The position numbers were made by a program, and so were the translations under genes. The notes beneath the pieces were generated by a model, which made no database searches, was not told the origin of the DNA, and was given only the letters and a program-made list of their open reading frames with translations. Source: JBEVEP01 sp040512755 (GTDB lineage: Bacteria > Pseudomonadota > Alphaproteobacteria > Rhizobiales > Rhizobiaceae). From it: DNA of 12,728 bases. Shown here piece by piece: positions 7,121-12,728 of this stretch (the first letter of the stretch is position 1; each line of letters opens with the position of its first letter). The stretch is taken from NCBI GenBank assembly GCA_040512755.1, contig JBEVEP010000291.1:1-12728 (forward strand), read 5' to 3'.

Positions 7121-8527
7121 TCACGCGGCCTGCGGCGGCTCGCTTTTATCGGGTAGCCGATGTCCGGAGACGGAATTTCCTGCTTCTGGCGCGAGCCTCA
7201 GAAACGGAAATATCGAAAGCGCGGTGATCCCCGCGATGATCAGGAATGCGGCCGTGAATGAGGACAGGCTGATTGCCCCCCCGGTGAAGTAGGCCGCCCC
7301 CTCCAGCGCGCCGCCGCCAATCGCGACACCCAGGGCGATGCTGATTTGCTGGGAAACAGCGCCGATCGCCGTGGCCTGGCTCGCGTCCTTGTCGTCGATG
7401 TCTGCGAAGACCAGAGCGTTGACGGATGTAAAGAAAAGCGATCTTACGAAGCCGCCAACAAGCAAAACGGCGATGATCAGCCAGGCCGAAGTGGTCGGCG
7501 TAAAGAACGCATTCGTTGCAATCAGGCAAGCGCTGCTCAGCACCGACCCGGCCAGGATCGTACGAAAGCCACCCAGTCGCAGCGCACCCGGCGCCAGGAA
7601 CTTCATGGCAAATGCGCCGATTGCCGAGGCAAAGGTGAGCATCCCGGATTGGAATGGCGTAAGCCCGAAACCCAGCTGAAACAGCAGCGGCAGCAGGAAC
7701 GGCACAGCGCCGTTGCCAATTCGGAAAATCGATCCGCCGATAACTGCGGTGCGGAATACCGAATTGGCGAAAAGCTTCGGGTTGAGAAGCGGATTTGCCC
7801 GCCGCTTTGCATGGCGAAGATACAGAAAGGTGGCCGCTATGCCTGTCAGGACCGCGGCGATGCCAACTGTGGGCGGCAACGCCGGCAGGCTGACAACCGA
7901 CAAGCCGAAGACAATCCCGGAAGCAGCGATTGCGGAAAGGATAAATCCCGGAATGTCGATGGGCGCTGATGCTGCCGAGGCGATCTCGGGAAGAAACCGT
8001 CCTGCCAGCCATATTCCCAGCACCCCGATCGGTACGTTGATGATGAATATCCAATGCCAGCTGAAGAAGGTGGTTATGAAACCGCCGACCGGCGGTCCGA
8101 CCATCGGCCCGATGAGGGCTGGAATAGTCAACCACGCGAGCGCGGAAACAAGCTCGCGCTTCGGTGTGGCACGCACGAGAACGAGCCTGGCGACCGGCGT
8201 CATCATTGCGCCGCCCATGCCCTGGACAAAGCGCGCGAGCACGAATTCGCCCAGTGACCCGGCTGCAGCACAACCGATTGAGCCTATGGCAAAGACAGCG
8301 ATGGCAAGCCTGAAGATGACTTTCGCACCGAACCTGTCGGCCACCCACGAGCTGATCGGAATGAAGATGGCGAGTGAGACAAGATAAGCGGTAAGCGCCA
8401 ATTTCAGTGCGACGGGACTCGTACCGATATCCGCCGCAATCGCGGGCAGCGACGTCGCAATCACTGTCGAGTCCATGTTTTCCATGAACAAGGCGACTGC
8501 CAGGATAAGCGGGACAGTGCGGTTCAA
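7121..8527 (-). CDS. MFS drug-efflux transporter, DHA2 (EmrB/QacA, MdtD-like) type
   Basis: This is a 468-residue, strongly hydrophobic inner-membrane protein that probably exports small molecules by proton antiport. Family signatures appear in order: an N-terminal variant of motif D1 (MENMDSTVIATSLP, about 15-28); motif A SSWVADRFGAK (59-69) in the loop after the second helix; motif B region LARFVQGMGGAMMTP (97-111); motif C GPMVGPPVGG (140-149), typical of drug:H+ antiporters; then WHWIFIINVPIG. Length and pattern fit the DHA2 group (usually 14 helices). The start is a TTG at 8527; no ATG lies in frame before the first helix and the ribosome site is weak. Substrates cannot be predicted. No membrane-fusion partner is adjacent, so it probably acts alone. 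It is divergent from guaB. Confidence 0.93.
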   Translation of the reverse strand: MNRTVPLILAVALFMENMDSTVIATSLPAIAADIGTSPVALKLALTAYLVSLAIFIPISSWVADRFGAKVIFRLAIAVFAIGSIGCAAAGSLGEFVLARFVQGMGGAMMTPVARLVLVRATPKRELVSALAWLTIPALIGPMVGPPVGGFITTFFSWHWIFIINVPIGVLGIWLAGRFLPEIASAASAPIDIPGFILSAIAASGIVFGLSVVSLPALPPTVGIAAVLTGIAATFLYLRHAKRRANPLLNPKLFANSVFRTAVIGGSIFRIGNGAVPFLLPLLFQLGFGLTPFQSGMLTFASAIGAFAMKFLAPGALRLGGFRTILAGSVLSSACLIATNAFFTPTTSAWLIIAVLLVGGFVRSLFFTSVNALVFADIDDKDASQATAIGAVSQQISIALGVAIGGGALEGAAYFTGGAISLSSFTAAFLIIAGITALSIFPFLRLAPEAGNSVSGHRLPDKSEPPQAA

Positions 8528-8658
8528 CGGTAAGTCCGGCAGAAACGTAAGACGACGGGAGTTCGGCGGTTAGCACGGCTGATCCGGCTTGTCGCCGCTT
8601 TTTGTGACAGGACCCGCGTCCTTCGCCGGACAGGGCCAACCCACTGCATTTGATGTTC

Positions 8659-8678
8659 ATCTTTCCAAGCGGGAAGAT
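8659..8678. promoter_or_regulatory. 20-bp near-palindrome between the MFS gene and guaB (possible operator)
   Basis: ATCTTTCC (8659-8666), spacer AAGC, then GGGAAGAT (8671-8678) form an inverted repeat of 8 bp per arm with one mismatch (a G-U pair if read as RNA). It lies in the 243-base divergent region, about 92 bases before the guaB ATG and 131 bases before the transporter start. The size and symmetry suit a dimeric repressor site, but no known binding consensus was recognised. Confidence 0.35.
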
Positions 8679-8721
8679 ACATGGTACCAGCCCTTGCCAT
8701 CCTGACGGGGAAGAACGAGTC

Positions 8722-8745
8722 GGCGCTGCCCGAGAGGTCAGCGCC
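8722..8745 (+). promoter_or_regulatory. Hairpin in the presumed guaB leader
   Basis: GGCGCTG (8722-8728) pairs perfectly with CAGCGCC (8739-8745) around a 10-base loop, ending 25 bases before the guaB ATG. A second small inverted repeat, TTGCA-TT-TGCAA (8750-8761), follows and overlaps the first bases of the AAGGA ribosome site. Together they could influence translation of guaB, but the second stem is weak. Confidence 0.35.
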
Positions 8746-8770
8746 TCATTTGCATTTGCAAGGATCGGCC

Positions 8771-10273
8771 ATGGCAAAAATCATTGAAACCGCCACAGGC
8801 GCATTGGCGCTTACTTTCGACGACGTGCTGCTGCAGCCCGGCCATTCCGAAGTCATGCCCGGCCAGACCGATGTCCGCATTCAGATTGCCGGCGACATAG
8901 AGCTGAACATCCCCATTCTTTCGGCGGCGATGGATACGGTGACCGAATCCAGGTTGGCCATCGCTATGGCGCAAGCGGGCGGCATCGGCGTCATTCACCG
9001 TAATTTCACGCCGGCCGAACAGGCCGAACAGGTCCGGCAGGTCAAGAAGTTCGAATCCGGTATGGTGGTCAATCCCGTCACCATCGGTCCTGACGCAACG
9101 TTGGCGGACGCGCTCGGTTTGATGCGCACCTATGGCATCTCCGGTATTCCGGTGGTTGACAACGGCGGAACGGGAGGCCACCGCACAGGACGGCTTATCG
9201 GTATCGTGACCAACCGCGACGTTCGCTTCGCGTCGGACCCTTCGCAGAAGGTCTCCGAATTGATGACTCGCGAAAGGCTGGTTACCGTCAAGGAGAATGT
9301 CCAGCAGGAGGAAGCGAAACGGCTGCTGCATCAGCACCGAATCGAAAAGCTTCTCGTCATCGACGGACAGGGCAATTGTGTTGGCCTCATCACCGTCAAG
9401 GATATCGAGAAATCGCAGCTTAACCCGAATGCCACCAAGGACGCTCAGGGGCGTTTGCGCGTTGCCGCCGCAACAAGCGTTGGTGACGATGGTTTCGAAC
9501 GGGCCGAACGGTTGATTGATGCGGGAGTAGATCTGCTCGTCATCGACACGGCCCACGGTCACTCGCAGCGCGTCCTCGATGCAGTCACGCGCGCAAAGAA
9601 ACTGTCTAACTCCGTGCGCATTATGGCAGGCAACGTCGCGACAGCCGATGGCACGCGGGCGTTGATCGCCGCCGGGGCGGATGCCGTGAAAGTCGGTATC
9701 GGACCGGGCTCGATCTGCACGACGCGCATCGTCGCAGGCGTTGGCGTGCCCCAACTCTCGGCCATCATGTCCGCAGTGGAGACGGCGGCAAAATCGGGCG
9801 TCTCGGTGATCGCAGACGGCGGCATCAAATATTCAGGCGACCTCGCCAAGGCGCTTGCTGCGGGAGCGAGCGCAGCGATGATCGGATCGCTGCTTGCAGG
9901 CACCGATGAGAGCCCCGGCGAGGTGTATCTTCATCAGGGCCGCTCGTTCAAGGCGTATCGCGGTATGGGCTCGGTGCGCGCCATGGCGCGCGGGTCGGCC
10001 GATCGCTACTTCCAGGCGGAGGTTCGCGATACATTGAAACTCGTGCCTGAGGGAATTGAAGGCCAGGTACCCTACAAAGGTCCCGTGGCGGGCGTGTTGC
10101 ACCAGCTCGTCGGCGGGCTCAGGGCAGCCATGGGCTATGTCGGCGCGCGCGACCTGAGGGATTTCCGGGACCGGGCAACCTTCGTACGGATATCGAACGC
10201 CGGTCTGCGTGAGAGCCATGCGCATGACGTCACGATTACCCGCGAAAGCCCGAATTATCCGGGCGCAGCCTGA
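8771..10273 (+). CDS. guaB: IMP dehydrogenase
   Basis: GuaB oxidises IMP to XMP with NAD+, the rate-limiting step toward GMP; GuaA in this window does the next step. The 500 residues follow the standard order: N-terminal barrel part (LTFDDVLLQPGHSEVMP, 14-30), a CBS-domain pair inserted at about 99-214 (likely nucleotide-responsive), then the rest of the TIM barrel. The active-site loop GIGPGSICTTRIV contains the catalytic Cys316. Also seen are DGGIKYSGDLAKALAAGA, YRGMGS and the Arg-Tyr dyad of the mobile flap (ADRYFQ). The first CBS motif carries a small glycine-rich loop, NGGTGGHRTGR (131-141). The ATG at 8771 is chosen for AAGGA six bases upstream and the family N-terminus MAKIIE; an in-frame ATG at 8681 would add 30 atypical residues. 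It is convergent with aqpZ across a shared terminator. Confidence 0.98.
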   Translation: MAKIIETATGALALTFDDVLLQPGHSEVMPGQTDVRIQIAGDIELNIPILSAAMDTVTESRLAIAMAQAGGIGVIHRNFTPAEQAEQVRQVKKFESGMVVNPVTIGPDATLADALGLMRTYGISGIPVVDNGGTGGHRTGRLIGIVTNRDVRFASDPSQKVSELMTRERLVTVKENVQQEEAKRLLHQHRIEKLLVIDGQGNCVGLITVKDIEKSQLNPNATKDAQGRLRVAAATSVGDDGFERAERLIDAGVDLLVIDTAHGHSQRVLDAVTRAKKLSNSVRIMAGNVATADGTRALIAAGADAVKVGIGPGSICTTRIVAGVGVPQLSAIMSAVETAAKSGVSVIADGGIKYSGDLAKALAAGASAAMIGSLLAGTDESPGEVYLHQGRSFKAYRGMGSVRAMARGSADRYFQAEVRDTLKLVPEGIEGQVPYKGPVAGVLHQLVGGLRAAMGYVGARDLRDFRDRATFVRISNAGLRESHAHDVTITRESPNYPGAA

Positions 10274-10312
10274 CGCGCGAATATCTGCCGCGCGGCTTGG
10301 CTCCGTAAAAAC

Positions 10313-10350
10313 AAAAAGGGCGGCGTGTGAACCACGCCGCCGCTCTTTTT
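10313..10350. terminator. Bidirectional rho-independent terminator between guaB and aqpZ
   Basis: A 9-bp GC-rich stem, GGCGGCGTG (10319-10327) with CACGCCGCC (10333-10341), closes a TGAAC loop. It is flanked by AAAAA (10313-10317) on the left and TTTTT (10346-10350) on the right, so an RNA from either strand has a hairpin followed by a U-run. It lies 40 bases past the guaB stop and 20 bases past the aqpZ stop, where both converging transcripts should end. Confidence 0.88.
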
Positions 10351-10369
10351 GCGCATGAGATCGTTCAGA

Positions 10370-11059
10370 TCAGTTCTTCTCGAAAATGCCGGCCTTGGCC
10401 ACGATTCCGGCGATGGCGCCGCCGATCAGTGGAGCAGAGATGTAGAGCCAGAGTTGGCCAATCGCCGTTCCGCCCGCGAACAGCGCCGGGCCGATGGAAC
10501 GAGCCGGGTTGAGCGAATTGCCCGACACCGGAATGAAGGCGAAGTGCAATGCCGCCAGCGTCAGTCCGATCACCAATCCGGCGAAAGCCGTCGTATGCTT
10601 TTCGCTCGTGACGCCAAGAATGACTGTCACGAACACAAAGGTCGCGAGAAGTTCCGTCACGAAGGCTGCATATGTGGAGTAGCCGTTGACCGGGTCCCAC
10701 CCGTTCTGGGCAAAACCTGCCGCGGCGAAATCGTATGGCTGCGCCTTGCCGCTGACGATCAGGTAGAGGCCAACCGCGCCCAGAATGCCGCCGATCACCT
10801 GGGCAATGATGTAAGGAACAAGATCCTTCGCCGGTAACCGCCCTGCCAGGAAAGCGCCCAGCGAAACTGCCGGGTTAAGATGAGCTCCCGAAACTGGCCC
10901 GATTGCGTAGGCCATGGCGACAACGGCGATGCCGAACGAAAGACCGATTCCTACGGCACCCGCAGGCAGAATGCCGCCGAAGCCGCCGGTAACGATGCTC
11001 GCACAACCGATGAAAACCAGGCAAAACGTGCCAAATACTTCAGCTATATATGATTTCAT
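10370..11059 (-). CDS. aqpZ: Aquaporin Z-type water channel (MIP family)
   Basis: This is a 229-residue inner-membrane channel with the six-helix MIP fold, the length of E. coli AqpZ (231). Both half-helix signatures are intact: Asn62-Pro63-Ala64 (SGAHLNPAVSLG) and Asn184-Pro185-Ala186-Arg187 (SLNPARSIGP). AqpZ-like blocks include LPAKDLVPYIIAQVIGGILG and GKAQPYDFAAAGFAQNG. Aligned to AqpZ, the selectivity filter is Phe42, His172 and Arg187, with Asn181 where AqpZ has Thr183. The Phe/His pair favours a water rather than a glycerol channel. The ATG at 11059 has GAGGGG seven bases upstream; in-frame sequence further up is not MIP-like. It is convergent with guaB and divergent from the methyltransferase gene. 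No osmotic-response promoter was recognised. Confidence 0.94.
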   Translation of the reverse strand: MKSYIAEVFGTFCLVFIGCASIVTGGFGGILPAGAVGIGLSFGIAVVAMAYAIGPVSGAHLNPAVSLGAFLAGRLPAKDLVPYIIAQVIGGILGAVGLYLIVSGKAQPYDFAAAGFAQNGWDPVNGYSTYAAFVTELLATFVFVTVILGVTSEKHTTAFAGLVIGLTLAALHFAFIPVSGNSLNPARSIGPALFAGGTAIGQLWLYISAPLIGGAIAGIVAKAGIFEKN

Positions 11060-11280
11060 GGAAATTCCCCTCGAGCCTTCAGCCAGAACTTGTCGTGCAA
11101 TACGGCGAAGGGGGTGATTCGGAAAGAGGGCGGGTTCTGCCGCTTTCCTCCGCACTTTGCTTGTGTTCTCTCGTCTGACAAACGCAGTCGCGTCACGATT
11201 TTCCGTCGCGCCGCTTGTAACCACGCGCCTTGACGGATAGCTAGGCCTCGAAACGGGTCCACCGAAAACGGAAAACCGAC
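11060..11280. other. Divergent intergenic region, no specific element recognised
   Basis: This 221-base gap between aqpZ (-) and the methyltransferase (+) must contain promoters for both. Apart from the aqpZ ribosome site (GAGGGG on the minus strand, just left of 11075) I see no convincing promoter pair, repeat or small RNA. Confidence 0.4.
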
Positions 11281-12570
11281 ATGCGGCTTGGCGGACGGCT
11301 GGCGGCAGCCATCGAAGTCCTTGAGGACATTGAGAAGCGTCACAGACCTGCGGCCGACGCGCTGAAGGATTGGGGCCTTTCCCATCGTTTTGCGGGCGCC
11401 GGAGATCGCGCAGCGATGGGCAATATCGTTTATGACGCACTCAGAAGGAAGAGGTCAGCGGCTTGGCTGTTCGACAGCGACACACCGCGCGCGCTGGGCT
11501 TCGGAGCCCTGTTCCTCGAGTGGAAGGAAACGCCGGAGAGCATCAATGCCGCGCTCGAGGGTGACAAATTCGCTCCTGACGCGCTGAACGTGAAGGAGGC
11601 GAAGGCTCTTCAGTCCCGCAGGCTGGAGGAAGGGCCAGACGCGATACGGGCGGACTGTCCTGACTGGTGCGCGCCGCTCTTGGAGGCAACATACGGAGAC
11701 GAATGGATTGTCGAAGCAAGAAGCCTGGCGGAGCGCCCTCCCCTCGACTTGAGAGCAAACAATCTGAAGGGTGACCGTACCCGCGTGCTCGTCGAACTTG
11801 CCGGCGCGGGCGCCCAGCCATCCCCCATCGCACCCCGCGGCATCCGAATTCCGCCAATATCGGGCCACGGCCGGCACCCCAATGTGCAGGCTGAGCCGGC
11901 CTTCCAGAAGGGCTGGTTCGAGGTCCAGGACGAAGGGTCGCAAATCGTCGCCGAGCTTGCGATGCCCGGCTCTCCATCCCAAATTCTCGACTATTGCGCC
12001 GGCGCGGGCGGAAAGACGCTGTCGCTTTCAGCGGCGATGGAGAATCGTGGCCAGATATTCGCCTATGACGCGGAAAAGTCGCGTCTTGCGCCCATCTTCG
12101 ATCGGCTGAAGCGAGCAGGCAGCCGCAATGTACAGGTGATTTCCTCGGCTGCCGGGCTTGCGCCTCTGAAGGGGCATATGGACATTGTGTTGGTCGACGC
12201 GCCCTGTACCGGCAGCGGGACCTGGCGCCGTCGTCCGGACGCCAAATGGCGGCTGACCAGAAAGCAACTCGAAGTCCGCATGGCCGAACAGTCCGCGATC
12301 CTCGACGCAGCCGTCACATTCGTGAAACCGGGCGGCCATTTGGTCTACATTACTTGCTCGGTTTTCGAGGAGGAGAACCAGAGGCAGGTCGAGGCCTTTG
12401 CGGGCCGCACTCCGGATTTTTCGCCAGCCGACCATTGTGCGCTTTGGGATCGGCACTTTTCCGCCCATGCTGAGAAGGCGCGGATTGATCGCGTCGCGGG
12501 CATAGCGCTCAGCCCTGCCAAGACCGGTACTGACGGCTTCTTCTTCGCTTCGCTGCGCAGGGCGGGCTAG
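11281..12570 (+). CDS. RsmB/NOP-family SAM-dependent RNA cytosine-5 methyltransferase
   Basis: This 429-residue enzyme likely makes 5-methylcytosine in 16S rRNA (RsmB methylates C967 in E. coli); the exact target is not shown by the sequence. The C-terminal Rossmann domain has SAM motif I ILDYCAGAGGKTLSLSA, motif IV DAPCTGSGTWRRRPD with Cys309, and motif VI YITCSVFEEEN with Cys359. Cys359 matches the catalytic nucleophile and Cys309 the cysteine that releases the product. The first 100 or so residues are helical and stand where RsmB has its NusB-like domain, but the resemblance is weak, so I withhold the symbol rsmB. LDLRANNLKGDRTRVL (about 156-171) is the typical pre-catalytic segment. The ATG at 11281 has only a weak GGAAA upstream. 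It is followed after 84 bases by a further + strand gene. Confidence 0.94.
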   Translation: MRLGGRLAAAIEVLEDIEKRHRPAADALKDWGLSHRFAGAGDRAAMGNIVYDALRRKRSAAWLFDSDTPRALGFGALFLEWKETPESINAALEGDKFAPDALNVKEAKALQSRRLEEGPDAIRADCPDWCAPLLEATYGDEWIVEARSLAERPPLDLRANNLKGDRTRVLVELAGAGAQPSPIAPRGIRIPPISGHGRHPNVQAEPAFQKGWFEVQDEGSQIVAELAMPGSPSQILDYCAGAGGKTLSLSAAMENRGQIFAYDAEKSRLAPIFDRLKRAGSRNVQVISSAAGLAPLKGHMDIVLVDAPCTGSGTWRRRPDAKWRLTRKQLEVRMAEQSAILDAAVTFVKPGGHLVYITCSVFEEENQRQVEAFAGRTPDFSPADHCALWDRHFSAHAEKARIDRVAGIALSPAKTGTDGFFFASLRRAG

Positions 12571-12654
12571 CATCCAGTTCTGGGTCGCCCAAATCCCGAT
12601 TGCGTTCAATCATGGCTTCTTGCGATAAGCGAGCCGAGAACCGAGGGCAGTCAG

Positions 12655-12728
12655 GTGGCGACAGATTCTGATCCAGATTTTGAAGAACGCGTTCGCTCCT
12701 CTTTTGAACGCCAAAGCGCCATGAGAAC
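12655..12728 (+). CDS. Start of a further gene, possibly a PaaI/hotdog-fold thioesterase (3' truncated)
   Basis: A GTG at 12655 opens a frame that stays open to the window edge, 24 codons, beginning VATDSDPDFEERVRSSFERQ and followed by SAM-R. GAGGG at 12643-12647 sits 7 bases upstream, a good ribosome site. The pattern 'D.DFE.RVR.SF.RQ..M' resembles the N-terminal helix of rhizobial PaaI-family thioesterases, which hydrolyse acyl-CoA thioesters, but the catalytic hotdog core lies outside the window, so this is a tentative family guess. It follows the RsmB-like gene on the same strand with no terminator in the 84-base gap, so co-transcription is possible. Confidence 0.6.
   Translation, partial: MATDSDPDFEERVRSSFERQSAMR

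Noticed and set aside
8681..8770. In-frame ATG giving a 30-residue N-terminal extension of GuaB
   Set aside because: The added residues are unlike IMP dehydrogenases, no ribosome site precedes 8681, and AAGGA sits at proper distance from the ATG at 8771.
7146..8777. 543-codon open frame on the minus strand, longer than the transporter it overlaps
   Set aside because: It is a shifted frame over the MFS gene, with Arg/His/Cys-rich composition and no recognisable domain. The other frame has clear MFS motifs and membrane helices. It is a GC-rich shadow.
8738..9754. 338-codon minus-strand open frame antisense to guaB
   Set aside because: A shadow of a fully conserved IMP dehydrogenase; no motifs of its own.
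11060..11440. N-terminal extension of the aquaporin frame (about 127 residues)
   Set aside because: Arg/Pro-rich and non-membrane in character, it overlaps the start of the divergent methyltransferase gene. The ATG at 11059 has a strong ribosome site and begins exactly at the MIP fold.
1..12728. Defence system, mobile element, CRISPR array or biosynthetic cluster
   Set aside because: All intact genes belong to well-known core or transport families; no transposase, integrase, direct-repeat array, tRNA-type attachment site or composition shift was seen.

Overview
The window looks like core chromosome of an alphaproteobacterium, most likely from the Hyphomicrobiales (Rhizobiales). The reasons are high GC, strong G/C preference at third codon positions, and protein forms that resemble rhizobial homologues: an M29 aminopeptidase, a Ppx/GppA phosphatase with a long basic N-terminus translationally coupled to RlmE, a MdtD-like MFS pump and IMP dehydrogenase. 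A Phyllobacteriaceae/Mesorhizobium-like source is my guess and was not tested by any search.

Layout from left to right: the 3' end of an unidentified + strand gene (2-127); an M29 metallo-aminopeptidase (+, 346-1602); an ArsC/Spx-like YffB protein (-, 1681-2037); GMP synthase guaA (+, 2242-3816); a YbhN/UPF0104 membrane protein (-, 3826-4788); a Ppx/GppA phosphatase (+, 5038-6396) overlapping rlmE (+, 6393-7094) by 4 bases; a DHA2-type MFS transporter (-, 7121-8527); IMP dehydrogenase guaB (+, 8771-10273); aquaporin Z (-, 10370-11059); an RsmB/NOP-family RNA m5C methyltransferase (+, 11281-12570); and the first 24 codons of a further + strand gene that may be a PaaI-type thioesterase (12655 to the edge). 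Genes alternate in strand, so most junctions are convergent or divergent and only ppx-rlmE is clearly an operon. No gene-free stretch exceeds about 250 bases. I see no tRNA, rRNA, insertion sequence, CRISPR array or phage gene.

The + strand genes share a theme. GuaB (IMP to XMP) and GuaA (XMP to GMP) make up the guanine branch of purine synthesis. Ppx/GppA phosphatases act on polyphosphate and/or pppGpp. RlmE and the RsmB-like enzyme methylate rRNA. This is a housekeeping guanine-nucleotide and ribosome neighbourhood, with transport and peptidase genes between. I did not find a previously undescribed system. The items most worth a second look are a cluster of three inverted repeats in front of guaB, a clean bidirectional terminator between guaB and aqpZ, an unusual selectivity-filter residue in the aquaporin, the lysine/arginine-rich N-terminus of the Ppx/GppA protein, and a long imperfect hairpin upstream of the aminopeptidase.
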